Source of the DNA: an uncultured Victivallis sp.
GTDB lineage: Bacteria; Verrucomicrobiota; Lentisphaeria; Victivallales; Victivallaceae
DNA: 64,000 bases
Direction of reading: 5' to 3'
NCBI RefSeq assembly: GCF_944391105.1
Contig: NZ_CALXSK010000007.1
Coordinates: 31,877 to 95,876 of the forward strand
This document shows, piece after piece, positions 56,851-64,000 of the stretch. The notes under the pieces are model-generated. The model saw only the letters and a list, made by a program, of their open reading frames with translations. It was not told the origin of the DNA and searched no databases. Position 1 is the stretch's first letter, and each line of letters begins with the position of its first letter. The position numbers were made by a program, and so were the translations under genes.

Positions 56851-57197
56851 CACAAATTTTCCTCCCGCTCCTTCTCTCTCTTCGCTCCGGCGCACTCCGC
56901 TTCCCATCCCGGAAAGTTCCATTTTCGCGGAAACGTTCCGCACTGGCCCGGCTTGACCGGATGGATTCGGCACCGGCTCACTCCTGCTTCCTCCTCCAGA
57001 AAGACGCAGCTTCCGTCCGGTTTTTCGATCAGCGTGAGTCCCTGCCGGTCCGGCATCAGCGCCGTATATCGCTCGATGAACGCCGGGACTTCCAGCCCGA
57101 GAAACGCGGCGATGGCGTCAATTTCCGAGTCGCTTACCTTCACGCACCCGGGCCAGCGGCAGCAGTTTCCGCAGCGGATACATTCGAAGTGTTTCAT
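56850..57197 (-). CDS. YkgJ-family cysteine cluster protein
   Basis: The 115-residue protein has the CxxCxxCC start (CIRCGNCCRWPGC) and distal CRIHPVKPGQCGTFP, the Cys pattern of YkgJ/UPF0153 proteins, thought to bind zinc or an iron-sulfur cluster. Function is unknown. It is translationally linked to gmk. Confidence 0.88.
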   Translation of the reverse strand: MKHFECIRCGNCCRWPGCVKVSDSEIDAIAAFLGLEVPAFIERYTALMPDRQGLTLIEKPDGSCVFLEEEAGVSRCRIHPVKPGQCGTFPRKWNFPGWEAECAGAKREKEREENL

Positions 57198-57258
57198 ATT
57201 CTGCTGAAAAAGGCAGGACGCAATCCGCCCCGCCCCGCTTTTTCCGGTACTTCGGCAA

Positions 57259-57819
57259 TCACCAGGTGAAATCGTCGAAAATCAGGTCATCCCCCTTCAG
57301 GTCGTAGAAGAAGATTCCCGTGATGAAGTCCGCGATATCGACCGGATGGATGTAGAGGTCGCCGATGACGAGACCGCCGAGCGATCCGCCGATCGCCCAG
57401 TAGTCGCGGCTGCCGTTGCGGTAGACCGGATTGAACGGCTCGGGGAAGCCGGTGCGGTTCTCGGTGTATTTGTTTACGAGCGACGTGCTTTCCAGAACTC
57501 CGAGGTTCTCCTCGCCGATGGAGACGAACTCCCAGTACCAGCCGTCTTCGACGCCGAGTCCGTACTGGCGGTTGTACGCCTTGTACACTTTGCCGCAGAG
57601 CCCGACGCGCCCGCCGCCCCAGATCGCCGCGGTTGCCTGAAGTCGCGCCTCAAGCACCGGTCCGATGCCGACATTCACCGTGAAGGTGTCGAGCGCGTCC
57701 ATCACGAGGTTGGCCGGGTAGAGCACGATTTTTTCGAGGATGCGATTGGTGTCCGCCTTTGCGATTCCGCCGGTGAAAAGAAGGCCGGCGATGCCGACGA
57801 CCATCAGAAATTTCTTCAT
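57259..57819 (-). CDS. Secreted protein of unknown function
   Basis: The 186-residue protein has a clear signal peptide (MKKFLMVVGIAGLLFTGGIAKA) cleaved near residue 22. The mature part is rich in Gly, Tyr, Trp and Asp with repeated aromatic strands (YWAIGGSLGGLVIGDLYIHP) and few Lys. This could be a small periplasmic or outer-membrane beta protein. It faintly resembles exosortase-associated TIGR04073 proteins, but this was not testable. It has an isolated transcription unit with short flanking gaps. Confidence 0.7.
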   Translation of the reverse strand: MKKFLMVVGIAGLLFTGGIAKADTNRILEKIVLYPANLVMDALDTFTVNVGIGPVLEARLQATAAIWGGGRVGLCGKVYKAYNRQYGLGVEDGWYWEFVSIGEENLGVLESTSLVNKYTENRTGFPEPFNPVYRNGSRDYWAIGGSLGGLVIGDLYIHPVDIADFITGIFFYDLKGDDLIFDDFTW

Positions 57820-57861
57820 CTTAAGTACTCCTGAAAAGATTGATTCATCACGAAAAAAACA

Positions 57862-58242
57862 TTATTTCATCAACTCCGGAAAGCGCGGGCCGCCCTGCCG
57901 CTGCGGTGCGGTGAACGGCGGAGGCTCCGGAGGTTGCGGAGAGGCCGCACCCGTACCGGGGAGAGGTTCTTCGATGATCTCGAAGTCTCCGGTCATCTCC
58001 GCCTTCTTCAGATCGAGTCCCTCCACGGTGAGGCGGGTGATCCGCCTCTGTTCGATCAGAATCTCGGCCAGCGTGGTCTGCATCTTCTTGATCTGTCCGG
58101 CCAGGCCGATAAGATCCTCGTCGAAATCGCGGCGCTCCTGTTCAAATTTCGCAAGAAAACGGGTGAGCTGCACCAGTATGAAGATCAAGATCGCCAGAAA
58201 CAGTACGGCTATGATGACTGCAATCAGCATTTCGGCTCTCAT
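57862..58242 (-). CDS. Small single-span membrane protein with coiled coil
   Basis: The 126-residue protein has one N-terminal TM helix (LIAVIIAVLFLAILIFILVQ), a charged coiled-coil region (about 33-75) and a Pro-rich tail ending PRFPELMK. It looks like a membrane-anchored scaffold. GGAGG precedes the ATG at 58242; a second ATG at 58230 is also possible. No family recognised. Confidence 0.65.
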   Translation of the reverse strand: MRAEMLIAVIIAVLFLAILIFILVQLTRFLAKFEQERRDFDEDLIGLAGQIKKMQTTLAEILIEQRRITRLTVEGLDLKKAEMTGDFEIIEEPLPGTGAASPQPPEPPPFTAPQRQGGPRFPELMK

Positions 58243-58329
58243 AATATAGTCCGCCTCCGCGTATCGGTGAAGTTAATGTTTGCAGTTTCTTATCCTGTTA
58301 AAGATAATATATTGCAAATCTCCCGGCTG

Positions 58330-58809
58330 TCAATCCTCGGGCGGCAAATTTCTCAAACATTCCTCGATTTTCCGCCCGGAGTCCGGGAAACGGGTCTCCG
58401 GGATCAGTTCCGCCAGCGGTTCGAGCACGAATCGCCGGAGCTGCGCCCGCGGGTGCGGCAGCGTGAGTTCCGGCGTATTGCGGATCTCGTCTCCGAAGAG
58501 AATCAAATCGAGGTCGAGCGTCCGCGACTCCCGGCTGGAGTGGTTGGCCGGGCGGCCCGCCTCCTGTTCGAGTCTCCGGCAGAGGCGCAGCAGTTCGAGG
58601 GCATCGCCCTTCCAGGTGCCGGTCAACGCCGCGTCGCAGAAGTCGGGCGTTCCCGGTACGCAGTCGACTGCCGCGCTCCGGTGGATGCGGCTCATCCGGA
58701 GGTCGTCGCAGCCCGCCGCGGCGAGTTTCCGTACTGCGTCGTGGAAGATTTTTGCGGAATCTCCGAGGTTTCCGCCGAGCATGATTGCAAATTTTGTGGA
58801 TTTTACCAT
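58330..58809 (-). CDS. folK: Hydroxymethyldihydropterin pyrophosphokinase FolK
   Basis: FolK makes the pterin pyrophosphate for folate synthesis. The 159-residue protein has FAIMLGGNLGDS at the N-terminus, HRSAAVDCVPGTPDFCDAAL, and the metal-binding SRTLDLDLILFGDE. The C-terminal PHPRAQLRRFVLEPLAEL completes the family. The ATG at 58809 is preferred, as the family starts there; ten extra residues are possible. It is divergent from fmt. Confidence 0.93.
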   Translation of the reverse strand: MVKSTKFAIMLGGNLGDSAKIFHDAVRKLAAAGCDDLRMSRIHRSAAVDCVPGTPDFCDAALTGTWKGDALELLRLCRRLEQEAGRPANHSSRESRTLDLDLILFGDEIRNTPELTLPHPRAQLRRFVLEPLAELIPETRFPDSGRKIEECLRNLPPED

Positions 58810-58886
58810 TTTGTCGTTAGCCTTTTCCCGATATTGCATTTATATTTATAATCGCACGGGTATTGGTTTTTTGCAATAGAGATTTT

Positions 58887-59843
58887 ATGACAGACAGGCC
58901 GAAAATTTATTTTCTGGGGTCCGGCGTTATCGCGTGTCCGGTGTTGAAGGCGATCGCGTCGTCGCCCGGGCTTGCGCTTGTCGGGGTCGGTACACAGCTC
59001 GACCGCCCGGCCGGGCGCAGCCGTCGGTCGACGCCGACGCCGGTTGCTTCCGCCGCGGCCGAGATCGGGATTGAAGCGGAACGCATCGGCTCGGTCAACG
59101 ATCCGGCGTTTCTTGAGGGTCTGAGGCGGAAAGAGCCCGACCTGATTCTGGTGATTTCGTTCGGCCAGCTGTTGCGGGCGGAAATCCTGGCGCTTCCGGC
59201 GTCCGGGTGCGTCAACATCCACGCGTCTCTGCTGCCGCGTTACCGCGGCGCCTCCCCGATTACCCAGTGCATTCTGAACCGGGACTCCGAGACGGGAGTC
59301 TGCTTCATGGCCATGGAGCGCGGTCTCGATACCGGAGCGGTCTATCAGACGATTCCGCTCCCGCTCGATCACACGGAATATGCGAGTGAACTGGAGTTCA
59401 AACTCGGTCGCATCGCAGCGGAAGCCGCTCCCGGGGTTCTCGGCAGCATCTGCCGCGGCGAGCTTCGCGCCGTGCCGCAGGATTCCGTCAGCGCCACCGT
59501 GTGCACGAAGATCCGCAAGGCGGACGGGCTGATCCGCTGGACCGGATTCTGCCAGGAGATCGAGGCGATGGTGCGCGCCTACTGCCCGTGGCCCGGCGCA
59601 TTCAGCCGGGTCCGCACTTCGAAGGGGGAGGAATCGGTCACGCTGCTGCGGGTCGCGATGCGTCGCGATCTTGCCGGCCGCCCCGGGGAAGTGCTTCGCG
59701 CCGATAAATACGGACTGGTCGTGGCCTGCGGGCGCGGCGCGATTGAAATTCTCGAACTTGCGCCTCCCGGACGGCGCAGCATGCCCGCAACCGCCTGGCT
59801 GAACGGGTTGCGCGGCGAAATTCCCGAATTCCTGCCGCAGTGA
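58887..59843 (+). CDS. fmt: Methionyl-tRNA formyltransferase
   Basis: Fmt formylates initiator Met-tRNA. The 318-residue protein has a formyltransferase domain with the catalytic Asn/His/Asp set in NIHASLLPRYRGASPI and MERGLDTGAV. A C-terminal OB-like tRNA-binding domain follows. The start at 58887 (MTDRPKIYFLGS) matches the family; the ribosome site is weak. It heads a plus-strand series of fmt, rng, and the sigma-54 activator. Peptide deformylase, the usual neighbour, is not present. Confidence 0.94.
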   Translation: MTDRPKIYFLGSGVIACPVLKAIASSPGLALVGVGTQLDRPAGRSRRSTPTPVASAAAEIGIEAERIGSVNDPAFLEGLRRKEPDLILVISFGQLLRAEILALPASGCVNIHASLLPRYRGASPITQCILNRDSETGVCFMAMERGLDTGAVYQTIPLPLDHTEYASELEFKLGRIAAEAAPGVLGSICRGELRAVPQDSVSATVCTKIRKADGLIRWTGFCQEIEAMVRAYCPWPGAFSRVRTSKGEESVTLLRVAMRRDLAGRPGEVLRADKYGLVVACGRGAIEILELAPPGRRSMPATAWLNGLRGEIPEFLPQ

Positions 59844-59886
59844 ATCGCTGCGGATGATGAAACAATTTTTTTGATGGAACACAGAC

Positions 59887-61536
59887 ATGGAAAAAAGCGG
59901 CAAGCAGATGATTCTGAACTGCGAGAAGCTGGAGCGCCGTTTCGCGATGCTGAACGACGGCCGCCTCGAGGAGTATCAGATCGAACGGGACGACTCCGGT
60001 CCCAAGGTCGGAAACATTTATCTGGGGAGAATCATCAACTTTGAACCCTCGCTGCAGGCGGCGTTCATCGACATCGGCGCGGAGAAGAACGCCTTTCTCC
60101 ACTACCACGAAATGCTCCCCGGAGGCGATGAACTGCTCGAAAAGCGCATTAGCGAGGAGGAGGCCGAGGAAGAGGAGGAGGCCGCCGCCCGCGGCACCGG
60201 AACCGACGCTCCCATCGCCGCCAAACGGCGCAAGCGGCAGGAGGGAAGGCCCGGCAGCCGGGCGCTCTCCGAAGCGCTGCGGCGCAAGAAGAAGCTGACC
60301 GTCGCGGATATTCCGGAATTTTTCAAGCCCGGCATGGAGCTGCTCGTGCAGGTCGTGAAGTCCCCGATTGGAACGAAGGGCGCGCGGGTTACGACGAACA
60401 TGTCGATCCCGGGCCGTTACCTCGTGCTCATGCCGTACAGCGAGCACATCGGGCTCTCCACCCGCATCGAAGGGGCGCAGGAGCGCGACCGGCTGCGCAA
60501 GATTCTCTCATCGCTCGAACTCCCGGAAGGGATGGGACTCATCTGCCGCACGGTCGGCGAGGGAAGAAAGGCGGCATTTTTCAAGCGGGACCTTGACCTG
60601 CTGCTCGACTACTGGCGCAAAATCGAACACGCGATGGAGACCATGAAGGCTCCGGCACTGGTGTTCACCGAGCCGGACCTCGTCGCCCGCACGATCCGGG
60701 ATTTCATGACCGATGAGATCGGCGGAATCGTCGTCGACGACAAGGCGGCCTGCAAACAGATCGCCGACACTCTGCGGCGGATCGGCGGCGCGAAAATGGC
60801 CGGGAAAGTTACGCTCTACAACTCCCCGAAACCGGTTTTCGACCACTATAAGATCAACGATCAGCTGCGGGAGGTCTACCAGCGTGAAGTGCGTCTGCCG
60901 GGCGGCGGTTACATCTGCATCGATGAGACCGAGGCGCTCATCGCGATCGACGTGAATTCCGGCCGCGGCCGCAAGGGAACCGATCAGCCGGAGTTCATCC
61001 TCAAGACGAATCTCGAAGCCGCCGCGGAGATTGCGCGGCAGCTGCGGCTGCGCAATATCGGCGGACTGGTTGTACTCGACTTCATCGACATGAAAAGCGC
61101 GAAGGATCGCGACGAAGTGCTGCGCACGATGAAGAAACTTGTGAAGGACGATCGTGCCAAGACCAAGGTTCTGCCGATTTCGAAGCTCGGCTTGATGGAG
61201 ATGACCCGGCAGCGCGAACACGAAAGCATTCTCGACCAGGTCTACAATCCCTGCCCCTACTGTTCCGGAACGGGACGGGTCAAGTCGCCGCTGACGATGA
61301 GCGTCGAAATTCAGCGGCGGCTCAACTCCGTTCTGCGCGAAAAGCGCTATAAGGATGTTCCGGTTCGGGTCATCATGCACCCGGACGTCCTTGCTCGGTT
61401 GCGCAACGAGGATGCGAAACTCCTGAGCGATATCGAAGAAAAGTACAATCACGATCTGAGTTTCCGCGCCGATCCGATGCTCCATTACGAGGAGTTCCGG
61501 CTGGTCGACCCGGACACCGGAGCGGAGCTGTTTTGA
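59887..61536 (+). CDS. rng: Ribonuclease G/E family endoribonuclease
   Basis: The 549-residue RNase G-type enzyme would process rRNA and decay mRNA. It has an N-terminal split S1 domain, a catalytic region with IAIDVNSGRG and VVLDFIDM carrying the metal aspartates, and the zinc-link CPYCSGTG. An extra charged segment (about 85-135: an acidic EEEAEEEEE run followed by a Lys/Arg run) is inserted into the S1 domain. The long C-terminal degradosome scaffold of RNase E is absent. Confidence 0.93.
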   Translation: MEKSGKQMILNCEKLERRFAMLNDGRLEEYQIERDDSGPKVGNIYLGRIINFEPSLQAAFIDIGAEKNAFLHYHEMLPGGDELLEKRISEEEAEEEEEAAARGTGTDAPIAAKRRKRQEGRPGSRALSEALRRKKKLTVADIPEFFKPGMELLVQVVKSPIGTKGARVTTNMSIPGRYLVLMPYSEHIGLSTRIEGAQERDRLRKILSSLELPEGMGLICRTVGEGRKAAFFKRDLDLLLDYWRKIEHAMETMKAPALVFTEPDLVARTIRDFMTDEIGGIVVDDKAACKQIADTLRRIGGAKMAGKVTLYNSPKPVFDHYKINDQLREVYQREVRLPGGGYICIDETEALIAIDVNSGRGRKGTDQPEFILKTNLEAAAEIARQLRLRNIGGLVVLDFIDMKSAKDRDEVLRTMKKLVKDDRAKTKVLPISKLGLMEMTRQREHESILDQVYNPCPYCSGTGRVKSPLTMSVEIQRRLNSVLREKRYKDVPVRVIMHPDVLARLRNEDAKLLSDIEEKYNHDLSFRADPMLHYEEFRLVDPDTGAELF

Positions 61537-61549
61537 GCAGAGGCGGCCG

Positions 61550-62986
61550 ATGGAAGAGGATCGCCCGAAACTTCTGATCGTCGACGACGAACACAACACC
61601 CGTGAAGCGATGGCGCGTTATCTCGGCCGCCGCTACCGGGTCACGACCGCCGCGGACGGCGGAGATGCGCTCGAAGAGCTGGCCGCACAGAAATTCGATC
61701 TCGTACTGACCGATCTGCGCATGCCGAAGCACGACGGTATGGAGGTGCTCCATGCCGTGCTCGCCCAGCCGGATCCCCCCGCCTGTGTGTTGCTGACCGC
61801 CTACGGCTCGATTGAGGATGCGGTTTCGGCAGTCAAACAGGGGGCGTTCGATTTCGTGACGAAACCGGTCAAACTCGACAAACTTGAGTCGGTCGTCCGC
61901 GCGGCGCTCGACGAGCGCCGCAAACGTTCCGTTGAAGCCCCCCGTGCCGAGCTTGTCGAAATGCCGGAGCCGGAGCCGGAAATTCACGCTCCGGCACTGC
62001 CTGAGCCGCATCGTCCGGTCGCATTGGCTCCGGAGTATGTTCTGCCGGAACCGACCGAAGACGGGCGCGATCCGATGGCGGAGGTCATGCGTCTGGTCAA
62101 CACAGTTGCGCCGACCCGTTCGACCGTACTTCTTACCGGCGAGAGCGGAACCGGCAAGGAGGTGATTGCGCGGCTGCTGCACGAACGAAGCGGCAGACGC
62201 GGCGAATTTGTCGCAGTGCACTGTGCCGCTCTGACTTCGACGCTGCTGGAAAGCGAACTTTTCGGATATGAAAAAGGCGCGTTCACGGGGGCGCAGGAGC
62301 GGCACATCGGCCGTTTCGAGGCGGCCGACGGCGGAACGATTTTCCTCGACGAGATCGGAGAGATTGACGCTGCAACGCAGGTGAAACTTCTGCGCGTACT
62401 TGAGAGCCGTTCGTTCGAGCGGGTCGGCGGAACCGAGACGGTCAAGGTCGACGTCCGGCTGATTTCCGCGACGAACCGCGATCTGCGGAAAATGGTTATG
62501 GAGAATCGTTTCCGGGAAGATCTTTTCTACCGGCTCAGCGTGGTGAACATTCCGCTGCCGCCGTTGCGGGAGCGCCGGGAGGAGATTCCGCAACTGGTTG
62601 CGCGGTTCGCCGCGGAGTTTGCGCGTGAGAACAACCGTCCTGTCACGGGGATCTCGCCGGAGGCGCTCCGGGCGCTCATCAACTATCCGTGGCCGGGGAA
62701 CATCCGGGAGCTTCGCAACTGCATCGAGTCGATGGTCGTGCTTGCGCGGGGGCCGCTGCTCGAGGTGCGCGATCTTCCTGCGAGCGTGCGTCATCCGGAG
62801 ACGGCCGGGGAGCTTCTTCCGCCGGACATGGCGACCCGCCCCCCCGCGGAAAAGCCGTTGAAACTGGATGAAAACGAACGGATTTTGATCGACGAGGCGT
62901 TGCGCAAGTGCAACGGCAACCGGACCGCCGCGGCCAAGCTGCTCGGCATCAGTCGCCGGACGCTGCATCGCAAGCTCGCGAAATGA
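61550..62986 (+). CDS. NtrC-family sigma-54-dependent response regulator
   Basis: The 478-residue protein has a receiver domain (DDE at 12-14, phospho-acceptor in LTDLRMP, KPVK switch Lys), a Pro/Glu-rich linker (about 125-170), and the AAA+ domain: GESGTGKE Walker A, sigma-54 loop GAFTGA, IFLDEIGEI Walker B. A Fis-type HTH (NRTAAAKLLGISRRTLHRKL) ends it. All motifs are intact, so it should activate sigma-54 promoters when phosphorylated. No histidine kinase is adjacent. It is 13 nt after rng. Confidence 0.94.
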   Translation: MEEDRPKLLIVDDEHNTREAMARYLGRRYRVTTAADGGDALEELAAQKFDLVLTDLRMPKHDGMEVLHAVLAQPDPPACVLLTAYGSIEDAVSAVKQGAFDFVTKPVKLDKLESVVRAALDERRKRSVEAPRAELVEMPEPEPEIHAPALPEPHRPVALAPEYVLPEPTEDGRDPMAEVMRLVNTVAPTRSTVLLTGESGTGKEVIARLLHERSGRRGEFVAVHCAALTSTLLESELFGYEKGAFTGAQERHIGRFEAADGGTIFLDEIGEIDAATQVKLLRVLESRSFERVGGTETVKVDVRLISATNRDLRKMVMENRFREDLFYRLSVVNIPLPPLRERREEIPQLVARFAAEFARENNRPVTGISPEALRALINYPWPGNIRELRNCIESMVVLARGPLLEVRDLPASVRHPETAGELLPPDMATRPPAEKPLKLDENERILIDEALRKCNGNRTAAAKLLGISRRTLHRKLAK

Positions 62987-63012
62987 CGGTTTGACTTTAT
63001 ACGGTCCACCGC

Positions 63013-63041
63013 TTGAAATTTTCGGGCTCCGGAGTTAAATT
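63013..63041 (+). promoter_or_regulatory. Candidate promoter of the YebC gene
   Basis: TTGAAA (63013-63018), 17 bp, TAAATT (63036-63041), about 40 bp before the ATG at 63082. Confidence 0.4.
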
Positions 63042-63081
63042 AATAGAATTATGTTCAAAACCCAACCGATTGGAGTTAAAA

Positions 63082-63837
63082 ATGTCCGGGCATAGTAAAT
63101 GGGCGAATATCAAGCACAAGAAGGAAGCCGCCGATAAAGTGAAGGGCAAGGCGTTCTCCCGCATTGCCAAGGAGATCATGGTCGCCGCGAAGATGGGCGG
63201 TTCGGATCCCGACGCCAATCCGCGGCTGCGTTCCGCGCTGGTCGCCGCGAAGGCGGTCAACATGCCGAACGTGAACATCGAGCGCGCGATCAAAAAAGGC
63301 GCCGGGGAACTCGGCGACGTGGTCTATGAGGAGATCGTCTATGAAGGGTACGCGGCCGGCGGCGTGGCGGTCATCGTCGAATGCCTGACCGACAACCGGA
63401 ACCGTTCGATCAGCGACGTCCGCATGGTGTTTGACCGCAACGGCGGCAATATGGCCGGTTCCGGCGCGGTTGCGCGTATGTTCAAGCGGCAGGCGCACTT
63501 CACGATCACGGGCGAATGGGCGGATGAGGAGAAGCTCATGGATCTGGTTCTCGACGCCGGTGCGAACGATCTGGTCGTGGAGGACGGCGTGGCCGAGATC
63601 TGGGCCGATCCCGAGAATTTTGAAGCGCTTGTGAAGCTTTTTGAAGAGAAGGGAATTCCGACCGAAGAGGCCGAGGTGATCCGCAAGCCGGAGATGGTGA
63701 CCGAGCTGACCGACGTTTCGACTGCGCGGCAGGTGATGCGTCTCGTGGAACGCATGGAAGATCTCGACGACGTCCAGCAGGTGACGGCGAACTACGAGAT
63801 CTCCGACGCGATTGCCGATCAGCTCGAAGAGGAGTAA
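63082..63837 (+). CDS. yebC: YebC/PmpR/TACO1-family regulator
   Basis: The 251-residue protein begins with the family signature MSGHSKWANIKHKKEAADK and contains ARMFKRQAHF, VEDGVAEIWADPENF and other conserved blocks. YebC proteins act as transcription regulators or as translation factors for polyproline stalls; here the role cannot be told apart. The start at 63082 follows TTGGAG and matches the family. RuvC, a usual neighbour, is absent. A terminator follows at 63866-63906. Confidence 0.94.
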   Translation: MSGHSKWANIKHKKEAADKVKGKAFSRIAKEIMVAAKMGGSDPDANPRLRSALVAAKAVNMPNVNIERAIKKGAGELGDVVYEEIVYEGYAAGGVAVIVECLTDNRNRSISDVRMVFDRNGGNMAGSGAVARMFKRQAHFTITGEWADEEKLMDLVLDAGANDLVVEDGVAEIWADPENFEALVKLFEEKGIPTEEAEVIRKPEMVTELTDVSTARQVMRLVERMEDLDDVQQVTANYEISDAIADQLEEE

Positions 63838-63865
63838 GGTTTTTCTCTTTGCGTATCGATCCGAA

Positions 63866-63906
63866 GGGCGGCTCCGGAAACGAAATCCGGCAGGCCGCCC
63901 TTTTTT
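63866..63906 (+). terminator. Intrinsic terminator after yebC
   Basis: GGGCGGC plus CCGG pair with CCGG plus GCCGCCC around a short loop, followed by TTTTTT. It is a strong GC stem with a U-run. Confidence 0.9.
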
Positions 63907-64000
63907 CATGGCGAACAGGAAGTGAAAGGAGATGGTATGATAAATAGCTGACGTTCGCGGTTTCTGCTTGCGGCGTGTAATTTATGGCGATTAACTTACA

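Noticed and set aside
63937..64000. ATG with a good GGAG ribosome site, then TGA after four codons and open frame to the window edge (possible Sec or frameshifted gene)
   Set aside because: Only about 20 codons are visible, there is no SECIS-like hairpin right after the TGA, and no family. It cannot be supported from this window.
1..64000. CRISPR arrays, insertion sequences, phage or integrase genes
   Set aside because: No regularly spaced short repeats, transposase motifs or attachment-like duplications next to the tRNA were found. The only long repeat is the domain duplication at 25.9-26.7 kb.

Overview
The window is one contiguous piece of a GC-rich bacterial chromosome. It carries about 55 protein genes and one tRNA and is densely coded on both strands. 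The gene content points to Lentisphaerota, a Victivallis-like relative; this is an inference from several features. There are prepilin-like proteins with the [15 protein letters not shown] start, each placed directly before a large secreted glycoside hydrolase. There are many LacI/AraC/GntR sugar regulators, a V-type ATP synthase subunit, and isolated UroD-family and Gfo/Idh/MocA enzymes. No phage, IS element or CRISPR array was seen.

Layout. 1-5341: V-ATPase subunit E (cut by the edge), rsmE, prmC with a coupled LacI regulator, tRNA-Leu(CAA), coaX and a mannose-1-phosphate guanylyltransferase. 5375-11456: a type II secretion/type IV pilus block (gspF and two different gspE ATPases) behind thiI. 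11515-20716: a LacI regulator divergent from an eight-gene operon made almost entirely of NAD(P)-dependent oxidoreductases plus an MFS transporter. One of its two tandem SDR proteins has lost the catalytic Tyr and Lys. 20770-21523: a deletion scar where a truncated GntR regulator runs into the tail of a vanished gene.

21604-28868: cassette 1, an AraC/XylR regulator divergent from a pseudopilin and a 1713-residue GH2-like enzyme that contains an exact 435-bp tandem duplication. 28876-34 kb: a rubredoxin-reductase-like flavoprotein, a radical SAM-MnmC methyltransferase fusion, queA and a rhomboid protease. 33777-41403: a LeuA/CimA-like synthase with a structured leader, two SHOCT-like membrane proteins, tsaB, lysA, a cupin, and a fused BadF-ATPase/2-hydroxyacyl-CoA dehydratase-like protein. 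41630-49597: SWIM-SNF2 helicase, xseA, site-2 protease, NIF3-like protein, MATE transporter, UroD-family protein.

49669-55639: an AraC regulator, then cassette 2 (LacI regulator, pseudopilin, GH5-like enzyme) with a textbook promoter and operator. The pseudopilin's 5' end is out of frame across an A7 run. 55686-64000: housekeeping genes (coaC, gmk, folK, fmt, rng, a sigma-54 activator, a YebC regulator) and two small envelope proteins.

The main system-level observation is the repeated regulator-pseudopilin-glycoside hydrolase cassette. It occurs twice with unrelated regulators and unrelated hydrolases, on the same segment as secretion ATPases and a GspF platform protein. It suggests that each secreted hydrolase is paired with its own pseudopilin. 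The second is a LacI-controlled pathway of seven dehydrogenase/reductase/epimerase-type proteins with no kinase or aldolase.
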